From Synechococcus sp. (lineage in GTDB: Bacteria; Cyanobacteriota; Cyanobacteriia; PCC-6307; Cyanobiaceae), in contig JAAXIH010000219.1 of NCBI GenBank assembly GCA_012270465.1, positions 24,341 to 66,867 of the forward strand: a stretch of 42,527 bases of DNA, in the 5' to 3' direction. The notes below the pieces were generated by a model. It did not search any database and was not told the origin of the DNA. It worked only from the letters and a program-made list of their open reading frames with translations. The position numbers were made by a program, and so were the translations under genes. How positions within the stretch are numbered: position 1 is the first letter of the stretch; each line of letters opens with the position of its first letter. Positions 7,337-15,435 of the stretch are shown here, piece after piece.

Positions 7337-8848
7337 TTGCAGAACGGCTTTTTTGAATCCAATCTCGATCCCAGTCGCATCCGCGATCGCTTGCTGGAGC
7401 TCGAGAACGGCAAGGTTGGCTTCTACAGCGTGGGGCTGTACCCCATTTCATTGGCCTACAACTGCGCCATGCAGACAGCGGATCCTCAGCTGCTGCTGGC
7501 ACCGCGACCTGGCCGCTCTCTTTTGGGGGCTTTCCCAAAAAACGACATTGCCGGCATGGATCCGGACCATTTGGCGACCGTTGAGGCCATGGGATCCCAC
7601 TTGGAGGGCTCGGAGCGGGTTCCGAACACCCTTGAGGACCTGATTCGGCGCTGTGAGCTGGTTGTGATCAGCTCGAACAGCAACCACGTCGAAGACGATT
7701 TGCAGGAAGCCATCGCCACGCGCGAGGCCCTGCAGCGGGAGCATGTGGTGCTGGCCTGTTTAGCGGGATCCTTCACCCACGATCCGATCGCCAATGAGGC
7801 CTATGTGCTCTGCGATAAGGCTCCCAACCTGGCCTTCTTTTCCGGCTTCCATCGCCACGGCGCCCTGCGCAACCCGCTCGACAGCTTCACTGCGAACTTC
7901 TGCCATCCCGATGCGCTTTCCGCACTCCTGGGCGCGCGGATGCTCGATCGCCTCTCCCCGAATATTCAGGTGTCACCGGGGGTGCACAACATCGAGGGGC
8001 AATACATCAAGGCCGCCAAAAACATGGCCTCGATCTTTGCGGGTTTTGGCTACACCTTCCATTCCGAAAACCCCGGTGTTCTGCCCACCCTGCTGACGCT
8101 GTTGCTGGAGCAGTGTCTTGATCAGGCCGCCACGGTCTCCATCTCACGGCGCGATCGTCAGCGCCTCTACCACCGGCAGGCCATCGCCCTCACGGAGCTG
8201 GGTTACGGCGTTCAGCGCATTGAAGCGGCTTTGGTGCGCGATGGGGATATGGAAAAGGTGCGCGACCACACGTTTTCCCAGCTCACCGCGATGGTGGCTG
8301 ATGTGCGCGGCAGCATGATGCCGCCCACGGTGGGCAGCCCCACCCGCAACTTTCAAGCCGGGGTGCAGCTCGCTCTCCAGATGCGCAAGCTGGGCCGCTG
8401 CCCCAACGGCATCGATGAGCTTGAGCAGTGGTGTGAAGAGGCTGGAATCGCCAAAGGTGGCCTGGAAGGCCTGCGTTCCCTGCGTTACTGGCCCCAGATC
8501 GTGCGTCAGTACGGCATTGCTCTGCACGATGCCTCGCTGATCAACCTGCTTTACATGGCTGTCTTCGGCCGCCAGGCCTCGAAGGAATCAGCCTTTGAGG
8601 TGATGACGCAAAGCCGCGAGCTCAGCAACTACTGCCAGGAATCGGTGCGCCCCACCCACAGCCGGCGCTACGCCGAGGCGCTGCAAAACCTCGATAACCC
8701 CGCTGCCATGGATTTGGTGGTGAGTGCCGTGGTGGCGGCCCTGGCCAGGCGCTCAAAAGATGACGGCAGTTTTGTCGACGATGCCAGCGACGACGACGAC
8801 ATGCCCGCCTACCTCAAGGCGATGAATGTGATTGAAACGGTGTGGTGA
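7337..8848 (+). CDS. Conserved dehydrogenase-like protein of the GG cluster, function unassigned
   Basis: About 503 residues. I do not recognise a named gene. The N-terminal half looks like a Rossmann domain (KVGFYSVGLYP, then strand CELVVISSNSNHVEDDL). The segment VHNIEGQYIKAAKNMASIFAGFGY resembles the substrate-binding Lys-Asn helix of NAD-dependent glycerol-3-phosphate dehydrogenase (GpsA) and related 6-phosphogluconate-dehydrogenase-like folds. The C-terminal half is helical and ends in an acidic tail (DDASDDDDMP). There is no upstream ATG. TTG at 7337 is chosen because AGGTG lies just before it, but TTG at 7316 is also open. It diverges from ggpP and its stop abuts the ggtA stop with no gap. 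A role in glycerol-3-phosphate supply or sensing for GG synthesis is a guess from context. Confidence 0.75.
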   Translation: MQNGFFESNLDPSRIRDRLLELENGKVGFYSVGLYPISLAYNCAMQTADPQLLLAPRPGRSLLGAFPKNDIAGMDPDHLATVEAMGSHLEGSERVPNTLEDLIRRCELVVISSNSNHVEDDLQEAIATREALQREHVVLACLAGSFTHDPIANEAYVLCDKAPNLAFFSGFHRHGALRNPLDSFTANFCHPDALSALLGARMLDRLSPNIQVSPGVHNIEGQYIKAAKNMASIFAGFGYTFHSENPGVLPTLLTLLLEQCLDQAATVSISRRDRQRLYHRQAIALTELGYGVQRIEAALVRDGDMEKVRDHTFSQLTAMVADVRGSMMPPTVGSPTRNFQAGVQLALQMRKLGRCPNGIDELEQWCEEAGIAKGGLEGLRSLRYWPQIVRQYGIALHDASLINLLYMAVFGRQASKESAFEVMTQSRELSNYCQESVRPTHSRRYAEALQNLDNPAAMDLVVSAVVAALARRSKDDGSFVDDASDDDDMPAYLKAMNVIETVW

Positions 8849-9904
8849 TTACGAGAGCTCGATCCGTTCACCCGATCGGGCATCGAAGTTGAGCGCGTCG
8901 ACTCGGCTCCATTGCACCTCCACTTGGGCTCCGGGTTGCAGCCCTGCGGCCAGCGAATCGCTGCTGGGGCGCATCACTTTGAGCGGGCCATCAGCACTGC
9001 TGAGATGCAGCAACACCCGATCGCCCAGCCACTCGCGGGTGGTGAGCTGGGCGCTGAGGCTGGCTTCCATTGCGGTTGGAGCAGCGCCCGGTGAGGCCAG
9101 GCGTAGTTGTTCTGGCCGTAAACCAATCAGCTGGCCAGGCCGCAGCGACAACAGATTGATCGATGGATTGCCGAGGAAGCCCGCCACAAAACTGTTGGCT
9201 GGCCGGCGGTAGAGCTCCTCGGCGCTGCCCACCTGCTGCAGCTGCCCCCGCTCCAGCACAGCGATGCGATCAGCCAAGCCCATGGCTTCGTGTTGATCGT
9301 GGGTCACGTAGATCACCGGTGCACCGATGCTGCGCAGGATGTGCTGCAGCTCGGCGCGGAGCTCCTCGCGCAGCTTGGCGTCGAGGTTGCTCATCGGTTC
9401 ATCCAGCAGCATCAAGCGCGGCCGGCGCAAGAGGGCGCGCCCGAGGGCCACGCGCTGCCTCTGGCCTCCCGAGAGCCCAGCGGGTTTGCGGTGGCGCAAG
9501 TCTTGAAGCTGCAGCAAATCGAGTACCCGGTTGATGTCCTCTTTCATCAGCTCCGGGCGCGTGCCCCGCAGTTCCGGGCCGAGGCTGAGGTTGCGCTCCA
9601 CGCTGAGGTGGGGATAGAGCGCATAGCTCTGGAACACCAGGGCAACCCCGCGATCAGCTGGTGGGGTTGTGGTGATGTCGTCATCGCCGAGCAAGATCTG
9701 CCCACTGCTGGCTGGATCAAGCCCCGCCAGCAGCCGCAAGGTGGTGCTCTTGCCGCAGCCACTGGGTCCCAACAGGGCCAGGATTTCCCCTGGTTGAACG
9801 GTGAGGCTGAGCGAATCGAGCAGCTGTTGGCGCCCAACGCGACGCCCCAGCTGTTGCAGTTTCAGGGCGCCATGGGCGCTGTTGGGGTTGGAAGTTGCGG
9901 TCAT
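8849..9904 (-). CDS. ggtA: ABC transporter ATPase for glucosylglycerol (GgtA)
   Basis: A 351-residue MalK/CUT1-type ATPase on the cytoplasmic face of the GG (also sucrose/trehalose in Synechocystis) importer. Walker [10 protein letters not shown] is at 46-54, the signature LSGGQRQR at 144-151, Walker B LMLLDEP at 164-170, and the H-loop YVTHDQ at about 199. A C-terminal TOBE-like regulatory domain follows from about residue 240. Its ATG overlaps the ggtD stop as ATGA (4 nt), so it is translationally coupled as the last gene of ggpS-ggtBCDA. The stop codon abuts the convergent upstream gene without any spacer, leaving no terminator of its own. The family is certain; substrate specificity rests on the operon. 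Confidence 0.92.
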   Translation of the reverse strand: MTATSNPNSAHGALKLQQLGRRVGRQQLLDSLSLTVQPGEILALLGPSGCGKSTTLRLLAGLDPASSGQILLGDDDITTTPPADRGVALVFQSYALYPHLSVERNLSLGPELRGTRPELMKEDINRVLDLLQLQDLRHRKPAGLSGGQRQRVALGRALLRRPRLMLLDEPMSNLDAKLREELRAELQHILRSIGAPVIYVTHDQHEAMGLADRIAVLERGQLQQVGSAEELYRRPANSFVAGFLGNPSINLLSLRPGQLIGLRPEQLRLASPGAAPTAMEASLSAQLTTREWLGDRVLLHLSSADGPLKVMRPSSDSLAAGLQPGAQVEVQWSRVDALNFDARSGERIELS

Positions 9905-10695
9905 CCCTTGATGGCTCCTTGGGTGAGGCCGCTGACGATCTGCCGTTGAAAGAGCAGCACCAACAGGATCAGTGGAATGCTGCCAAGAACGGTGGCTGCC
10001 GCAAATCCTCCATAGGGAACGGTGAACACCGACGAACCAGCAATCCGCGCCATCGCCGGGGCCAAGGTGAGCAGATCAGCGCGGCTCAGCCAGGTCAGCG
10101 CGATGGGGTATTCGTTCCAGCAGAACAGAAAGATCAGCAGTGAGGCGCTGGCGATGGCAGGAGCCATCAGCGGCAGCAGCACCCAGCGCAGTCGCTGCCA
10201 GAGCCCCAGCCCTTCCAGGCGAGCAGCTTCTTCCAGCTCCGGCGGGATGTCGCGAAACGACGCTTGCAGCAGCAGGATCGCCAACGGCAAGCTCAATCCG
10301 GTGTAGGGGAGGCTCAGGGCCAGCAGGTTGTTGCCCAGATGCAGATCGCGCGCCACCTGCAGCAGCGCCAGGAACAGCAGCACGTAGGGAAAGGCTGCTG
10401 CGACGGCAACCAGCACGTTGACGCTGCGAGCGGTTTTGCGGCCAAGCCGGCTGAGCCCATAGGCGCAGGGCACCGCCACCACCAGCGTCAGCAAGGTGGA
10501 ACTCAAACCCACCACGCCGCTGTTGAGCAGGTAGCGCCAAAAGGGAGGATTGCCCTCCAGCAGCGACTGGTAGTGCTCGAGGGTCCAGCCTCCCTGCAGA
10601 GGATTGCCGGTGAGCGCAGCATTGGGCCGAAAGGATGTGTAGAGCTGCCAGAGCATCGGGCCCAGGCTCCAGAGAATCAGCAGCAGCCTGTTCAT
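9901..10695 (-). CDS. ggtD: ABC transporter permease for glucosylglycerol (GgtD)
   Basis: A 264-residue MalG-like inner-membrane permease with about six hydrophobic segments and the cytoplasmic EAA loop EEAARLEGLGLWQRLRWVLLPL, which docks on the ATPase. ATG at 10695 is chosen because it forms a 4-nt ATGA overlap with the ggtC stop; an upstream in-frame extension to 10734 would run back into ggtC. The 3' end overlaps ggtA in the same ATGA fashion. It pairs with GgtC to form the transmembrane channel that recovers leaked or external osmolyte. Confidence 0.9.
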   Translation of the reverse strand: MNRLLLILWSLGPMLWQLYTSFRPNAALTGNPLQGGWTLEHYQSLLEGNPPFWRYLLNSGVVGLSSTLLTLVVAVPCAYGLSRLGRKTARSVNVLVAVAAAFPYVLLFLALLQVARDLHLGNNLLALSLPYTGLSLPLAILLLQASFRDIPPELEEAARLEGLGLWQRLRWVLLPLMAPAIASASLLIFLFCWNEYPIALTWLSRADLLTLAPAMARIAGSSVFTVPYGGFAAATVLGSIPLILLVLLFQRQIVSGLTQGAIKG

Positions 10696-11573
10696 CGTTG
10701 CCCTCCTGCCAAACGGGGCCGACTCAGTAGCCATAGCAGCACTGCCCCACCACTGAGCAGCAGCATCAGCAGGAACGCCGCCAGCATCAGCGTGGCGCTG
10801 TAGCCAAAGTCGAGAAAGCGCATGGCATTGATGTAGGCGTACAGCGCCAGGCTTTCGGTGCTGCCGGCTGGACCGCCCGCCGTGAGCACCTGCACCAGAT
10901 CAAACAACCCCAGGGCTTGGGCCAAACGGAACAACACCGCAATCAGGATGTAGGGCGAGAGCAAGGGCAACGTGATCCGCCGCAAGCTTTGCCAGCGGTT
11001 GGCACCCTCTAAGGCCGCCGCTTCATAGAGATCCGCTGGGATGGTCTGCAGGCCGGCCAACAGCAGCAAGGCCACAAACGGTGTGGTCTTCCAGGTGTCG
11101 GCCCAGACCATGCTCAGCCAGGTGATGGAGGGATCACCCAGAAACGACACGGTGGGAAGACCCAGCTGGGCCAACAGCAGATTGATCGGGCCAAAAGGAT
11201 CGTTGAAGATCCAGCGCCAACCCAAGGCCATCACGGTGGTGGGCAGTGCCCAGGGCAGCAAGCTCACGGTGCGCAGCAGCGTTCGGCCCCGCAGCGGCTG
11301 ATTCAAGAGCAGGGCAACGGCGAGCCCAAGCACCAACTCCAGTCCCACCGAGCAGAGGCCGAACCGCAAGGTTTGAAAGGCGTCTTGCCAGAAACGGCCG
11401 TCTTGCAACAGGCGTTGCCATTGCGCCAGACCCACCGGTTGGGGCTCGAGTCCGGTGAGCACCGTTTGGGCCTGGGTGCTGAGCCAGGCGTACTGCACCA
11501 TCGGCAGCGCGAACACCGCCAACAGCAGCAGCAGGGCCGGTGCCATCAGCAGCCAGAGCCGTTGGCGGTTCAA
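10692..11573 (-). CDS. ggtC: ABC transporter permease for glucosylglycerol (GgtC)
   Basis: A 293-residue MalF-like permease with about six membrane segments. The EAA loop is YEAAALEGANRWQSLRRITLPL. The start is taken as TTG at 11573 because this creates a TTGA overlap with the ggtB stop, the same coupling seen at the next two junctions of the operon. An in-frame internal ATG (MAPALL) about 9 codons in is the alternative. The protein is the partner of GgtD in the importer and is transcribed from the ggpS promoter or an upstream site. Confidence 0.9.
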   Translation of the reverse strand: MNRQRLWLLMAPALLLLLAVFALPMVQYAWLSTQAQTVLTGLEPQPVGLAQWQRLLQDGRFWQDAFQTLRFGLCSVGLELVLGLAVALLLNQPLRGRTLLRTVSLLPWALPTTVMALGWRWIFNDPFGPINLLLAQLGLPTVSFLGDPSITWLSMVWADTWKTTPFVALLLLAGLQTIPADLYEAAALEGANRWQSLRRITLPLLSPYILIAVLFRLAQALGLFDLVQVLTAGGPAGSTESLALYAYINAMRFLDFGYSATLMLAAFLLMLLLSGGAVLLWLLSRPRLAGGQR

Positions 11574-12823
11574 ATCGCACCTCCTGCCGTGCGGCGCAGC
11601 TGCAGCGTTTGCTCCTGCAATTGCTCCATCCCTCGCTCCGGGCTCACCCGGCCGGTGAACACCCGGCTGAGTTCGCGGTAGAGCAGGTCGCTGATCTGCG
11701 CATAAACCGGAGTCAGGGGGCGAAGCACGGCATTGGCCAGGGCTGCCTCCAGCTCAGGCAGCTCCGGGTGGGCGGCCACCAGCTGGGGATCACGGAACAC
11801 CGCTTGGCGCGTTGGGGTGTAGCCAAAGTCTTCGTAGAGCTTGGTTTGGCTGTCTTGGTTGGTGAGGAACTGCAGGGCTTCGATGGCGGCGCGCTTGTGT
11901 TGGCTGCCCTTGGTGAGGGCCAAACCCCAGCTCCCCTGGGTTGCCGCATGGGGTTGACCTGGTTCTGACACCATCGTGGTGATGCCCACCTTGCCGGCCA
12001 AGGCGCTGCCGGCGCGGTTGAGCTCACTCCAGGCGTAGGGCCAATTGCGCATGAAGGCGGCCTGGCCAGCGGCAAACACCTGCAACGACTCTGGTTCGGC
12101 CATGGTCACCACCGTTGGTGGTGAGATCCCCTGGCGGATCAGCCCGTCCAGCCAGCGGGTTGCTGCTACGGCTTCCTTGCTGTCGAGGGTTGGGCTGCCA
12201 TCAACGATCCAGCGGCCACCAAAGCCGCGCAGCATTTCCAGAAAGACCGTGCTGAGTCCCTCGTACTGACGGCCCTGCCAGACGTACCCCCAGCGCACCG
12301 AACCTTTGGATTGCAGTTCGCGGCTGATTTGGGTCAGTTCCGTTGGGGTGCGTGGTGGGGCCGGCATCAGGTCGGTGCGCCAATAGAGCAGTCCCATGGA
12401 GGCGACCATCGGAAAGCGCCAGAGGTGGCCGCCAAAGTCATTGCCCAAATCCGCTCCCGGTGCGATCGAGGCCATGGCGTCATCACCGAGCCAGCCCTCG
12501 AGCGGCTCGAGCCAGCCAGCTGCCACATATTTCGGCGTCCAGGTGACATCCATCAGCAGCAGGTCGTAGGGGCTGCTGCCCAACAGCAAACTGCTGATCG
12601 CCAGATCGGAGACCGATTCGGTGTCGAGCGGGCCGCGGGTCACCTCCAGGCGGATGCCTGGATGGCTGGCGTTGAACTCCCGCACCAGCGGTGCACTGGC
12701 GTCGGCGAAGGAGGCCGGCATCAAAACGGAGACTGGGACTGTGGCCGCTGGTACCCCGGTTGCCATCAGCAGCAGGGTGATGCCGGCTAGCAGCACTCCC
12801 AGCAACCGGCGGCTCAACACCAT
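11570..12823 (-). CDS. ggtB: Periplasmic glucosylglycerol-binding protein (GgtB)
   Basis: A 417-residue family-1 extracellular solute-binding protein. The signal peptide is clear: basic VLSRRLL, then a hydrophobic core ending GVPAATVPVSVLMP. No lipobox cysteine is seen, so it is probably free in the periplasm rather than a lipoprotein. Segments such as YDLLLMDVTWTPKYVAAGWLEPL, WRFPMVASMGLLYWRTDLM and TQGSWGLALTKGSQHK are typical of CUT1 sugar-binding proteins. ATG 12823 is preferred because it puts the signal peptide at the terminus and leaves a 4-nt gap after ggpS; a longer frame would overlap ggpS. It captures GG for GgtCD-GgtA. Confidence 0.9.
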   Translation of the reverse strand: MVLSRRLLGVLLAGITLLLMATGVPAATVPVSVLMPASFADASAPLVREFNASHPGIRLEVTRGPLDTESVSDLAISSLLLGSSPYDLLLMDVTWTPKYVAAGWLEPLEGWLGDDAMASIAPGADLGNDFGGHLWRFPMVASMGLLYWRTDLMPAPPRTPTELTQISRELQSKGSVRWGYVWQGRQYEGLSTVFLEMLRGFGGRWIVDGSPTLDSKEAVAATRWLDGLIRQGISPPTVVTMAEPESLQVFAAGQAAFMRNWPYAWSELNRAGSALAGKVGITTMVSEPGQPHAATQGSWGLALTKGSQHKRAAIEALQFLTNQDSQTKLYEDFGYTPTRQAVFRDPQLVAAHPELPELEAALANAVLRPLTPVYAQISDLLYRELSRVFTGRVSPERGMEQLQEQTLQLRRTAGGAI

Positions 12824-12827
12824 GGGC

Positions 12828-14294
12828 CTAATGCTCGAGCGCGTCGAGCTGCTCACTGGCCCAGTTGGCCACGCTCAAGGTGTCCACGGCACGTTCCATG
12901 CGTTCCATCCGCGCGCGCTGCTCCTCTATGGGCATCATCAGGGCGGCGTCGATGGCTTCGTCCATACGCCGGTGCGAGTAGGGGTTGGTGAGGATCGCGC
13001 CATCAACAACCACCGAAGCACCGGTGAATTCCGAGAGCACCAGGCTGCCGCCTTGGCCCTTGCGGGCCGCCACATATTCCTTGGCCACGAGATTCAAGCC
13101 ATCCCGCAGTGGCGTGATCCAGCAGATGTCGGAGGCGGCAAACCACGCCACGATCTCTTCGTAGGGGATGCGCTGGGTGGTGAGTCGAATCGGAACCCAA
13201 TCGATCCGGCCGAAGCGGCCGTTGATCCGCCCCACGGTTTCTTCAATGCTGCGTTGGGTGTCTTCGTAGACCTTCATGCCGGTGTTGGCCGCCACGCAGG
13301 CCAGCATCAGCACCACATCGCCATGCATCTCAGGGCGCCGTTCGAGCAGGCGCTCGTAGGCCAGCAGCAGCTCTTCATTGCCTTTGGTGTAATCCACCCG
13401 GCTGGCGGAAATGATCAACTTGCGGCCTTTTTTGGTGTCCCGCTCGATGTCTTTGATCAGGTCCTGAACCGGGTCTGAGTCCCGTAGGGCTTGGATCACC
13501 TCAGGACTGGTGCCCACTGGCGTGGAAACCAAACGCACGGTGCGGCCTTCGTAGCGGAGCCAGCGGGTGCAGTCGGGCTGGGCGAGCGCGCTGCCGTGGC
13601 GCAGGAAGTGGTCTGAGACCTGCTCGCGGGGGCCCCGCTCGACCGCCAACAGGCTGGAGGCGGCACGGCTGAAGTTTTCGGCGTAACGGGGGATATGAAA
13701 ACCGACTACATCACAGGCCAGCAGGCTGCCAATGATTTCTTCTCGCCAAGGAAGGATGCCGAATACATCGGCACTGGGGAATGGCGTGTGGTGGAAAAAG
13801 CCCACCTTCACATCAGGCCGTTGCTGGCGGATGTAGCCCGGGGCTAGCCAAAGGTTGTAATCGTGAACCCAGATGCAGGCACCGGGCGCGGCTTCATTGC
13901 AAGCGGCTTCGGCAAAGCGCCGATTCACTTCCTGGAATGTGGCCCAGTCGGCGTTATTGACGTTGAAGTGGCTTGGAAAGGTGTGCAGGATCGGCCAGGC
14001 CGATTCCTTCGAGGTCACGTGATAGAAGCTTGAGATCTGCTCCTGTTGCAGCGGAATCCGGCGCAGCCTGATGGGAAGAGGCTCCTCGATGACCGTGGTC
14101 TCATCGGCGCCATTGCTGTCTTCGTCTTGGCGCCAAGCAATCCAGGTGCCCGAAGGGTGATCCCGAAACAGATTGCGCAGGGTCGGGATGATGCCGTTGG
14201 GGCTTTTTTGGTCCTGCCAGCTGCGGTTCCCGTCCGCGTCGATCACCTCATCAAAGGGTGAGCGGTGGTAAACGAGAACGAACGAGCTCGGCAC
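12828..14294 (-). CDS. ggpS: Glucosylglycerol-phosphate synthase
   Basis: A 488-residue GT20 (trehalose-phosphate-synthase-like) enzyme that joins ADP-glucose and glycerol-3-phosphate to give GG-phosphate, the committed step of osmolyte synthesis. Motifs: N-terminal SSFVLVYHRSPFDE, VHDYNLWLAPGYIR near residue 143, FHHTPFPSADVF near 167, SRVDYTKGNEELLLAYE (nucleotide-sugar binding) and LRDGLNLVAKEYVAAR. GTG at 14294 (product begins MPSSFVLVYHR) is chosen because homologous proteins start at this point; the frame stays open 24 codons further to 14366, but that part looks unconserved. It is the first gene of an operon continuing into ggtB after 4 nt. It diverges from the SDR gene across 190 nt that contain an inverted repeat. 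Confidence 0.93.
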   Translation of the reverse strand: MPSSFVLVYHRSPFDEVIDADGNRSWQDQKSPNGIIPTLRNLFRDHPSGTWIAWRQDEDSNGADETTVIEEPLPIRLRRIPLQQEQISSFYHVTSKESAWPILHTFPSHFNVNNADWATFQEVNRRFAEAACNEAAPGACIWVHDYNLWLAPGYIRQQRPDVKVGFFHHTPFPSADVFGILPWREEIIGSLLACDVVGFHIPRYAENFSRAASSLLAVERGPREQVSDHFLRHGSALAQPDCTRWLRYEGRTVRLVSTPVGTSPEVIQALRDSDPVQDLIKDIERDTKKGRKLIISASRVDYTKGNEELLLAYERLLERRPEMHGDVVLMLACVAANTGMKVYEDTQRSIEETVGRINGRFGRIDWVPIRLTTQRIPYEEIVAWFAASDICWITPLRDGLNLVAKEYVAARKGQGGSLVLSEFTGASVVVDGAILTNPYSHRRMDEAIDAALMMPIEEQRARMERMERAVDTLSVANWASEQLDALEH

Positions 14295-14430
14295 GCAGGC
14301 AGGTTGTAAACGGCGGATATGGAGGAACTTCGCGACCCCAACGCAAAACGCTGGGGAATGAACCAAACCTCGATCCGTACACCATCGACCCGCAGCCTGG
14401 TCGCTGTCAAACCCTGGTTTTGGTCAAAGC

Positions 14431-14451
14431 GGTAACCGCAGCGGCGTTACC
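14431..14451. promoter_or_regulatory. Inverted repeat between ggpS and the SDR gene, possible operator
   Basis: GGTAAC and GTTACC form perfect 6-bp arms separated by CGCAGCGGC. The centre is 44 nt before the SDR start and about 147 nt before the ggpS start, in the shared divergent promoter region. There is no T-run beside it, so it is not an intrinsic terminator. It could bind a dimeric regulator of either gene. The arms are short, so chance cannot be excluded. Confidence 0.35.
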
Positions 14452-14484
14452 ACTTGAATATCCTTTACAAAAAGAAAGAAACCC

Positions 14485-15426
14485 ATGGCCCTCGACCTGG
14501 CCGGCCTCTATCAACGCCTCCAGGCTGAACAACGCCCGGTGCTTCCTAGCGGTGAGCATCGCGCTGTTGTTGGTTGCGGCTATGTGGGCCGCCGTTTGGT
14601 CAGTGGTTGGAGCGATGACGGCCACACCGTGACGGCCACCACCCGCCGTGATTCACGCCTACATCAACTGCGCTCCCAGGTTGATCAAGCCGTTCTGTTC
14701 GATTCAGAAGCCACCAGCAACGACTTGTCGTTTGTCAGCGACGTTGATGTGTTGGTGGTCTCGCTGGCTCCAACCGGCCAACAGCACGTGTGCGTTGAGG
14801 CCTACGAATCGGTGTACAGCCGCGGCATTGAAATGCTGTGCGAGGGCATTGCCAACCGCAACTCCACTCGGCCGCTGCAAATCATTCACCTGAGTAGCTG
14901 TGGGCTCTACGGCAATCGCAATGGCGCTCTCACCTCAGAGCAGATGGGCCTTGATCTCAACCATCCGGTGAATGCCCTGCTCGCTGGCGCTGAGCAGCAG
15001 ATCCAATCCCTGCGTGGTGAAGCGGTCAATGTCTGCACCCTGCGCCTTGGTGGTATTTACGGTCCGGATCGCGAGATTCCCGAATGGCTTGTTGCTGCTG
15101 CTGGCCAGTGCGTTGAGCGCAATGGCGACCACGTGCCTTGCTGGGTCCACGTCGACGACGTGGTTCAAGCGGTGAACCTGGCGGCTGAGCAAAAGCTCAA
15201 CACCACCTTGAATGTTGTCGACGACATCAAGCTGTCCAAACGCGCCATCACCGATCAGCTGTGTGAAGCCATCGGTTGTGCTCCGGTGATTTGGATGGGC
15301 TCCACTCAAGACGACCGCATCTTGCATGCCGCTGTCTCCAATCAGTCGCTCAAAGACTTGGGCTTCGAACTGCAGCACCCCTCGATGTTGCAGTGGTACC
15401 TCAAGCTCCGCGCCGCTTCGGTTTGA
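14485..15426 (+). CDS. NAD(P)-dependent epimerase/dehydratase-like (SDR) protein
   Basis: A 313-residue extended-SDR or nucleoside-diphosphate-sugar-epimerase-like protein. The nucleotide-binding loop AVVGCGYVGRRLV starts near residue 27, later than usual, after an N-terminal helix. IHLSSCGLYGNRNGA corresponds to the active-site strand, although a clean YxxxK triad is not evident. RLGGIYGPDREIP and WVHVDDVVQAVNLA match the family's substrate-domain motifs. An A-rich stretch with AAAGAAAG precedes the ATG by 6-8 nt and may act as ribosome-binding site. It diverges from ggpS and ends 9 nt from the convergent htpG stop. The substrate is unknown; related cyanobacterial proteins are annotated only as sugar epimerases. 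Confidence 0.85.
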   Translation: MALDLAGLYQRLQAEQRPVLPSGEHRAVVGCGYVGRRLVSGWSDDGHTVTATTRRDSRLHQLRSQVDQAVLFDSEATSNDLSFVSDVDVLVVSLAPTGQQHVCVEAYESVYSRGIEMLCEGIANRNSTRPLQIIHLSSCGLYGNRNGALTSEQMGLDLNHPVNALLAGAEQQIQSLRGEAVNVCTLRLGGIYGPDREIPEWLVAAAGQCVERNGDHVPCWVHVDDVVQAVNLAAEQKLNTTLNVVDDIKLSKRAITDQLCEAIGCAPVIWMGSTQDDRILHAAVSNQSLKDLGFELQHPSMLQWYLKLRAASV

Positions 15427-15435
15427 GCCGGGAGC

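Noticed and set aside
7383-7390. HIP1 octamer GCGATCGC
   Set aside because: Only four copies found by eye (7383, 26166, 29175, 39236), near what a G+C-rich sequence gives by chance; not a HIP1-enriched genome.
14405-14410. TTGACA (minus strand) as -35 box of ggpS
   Set aside because: No acceptable -10 hexamer at 16-18 nt; the start site cannot be placed from sequence alone.
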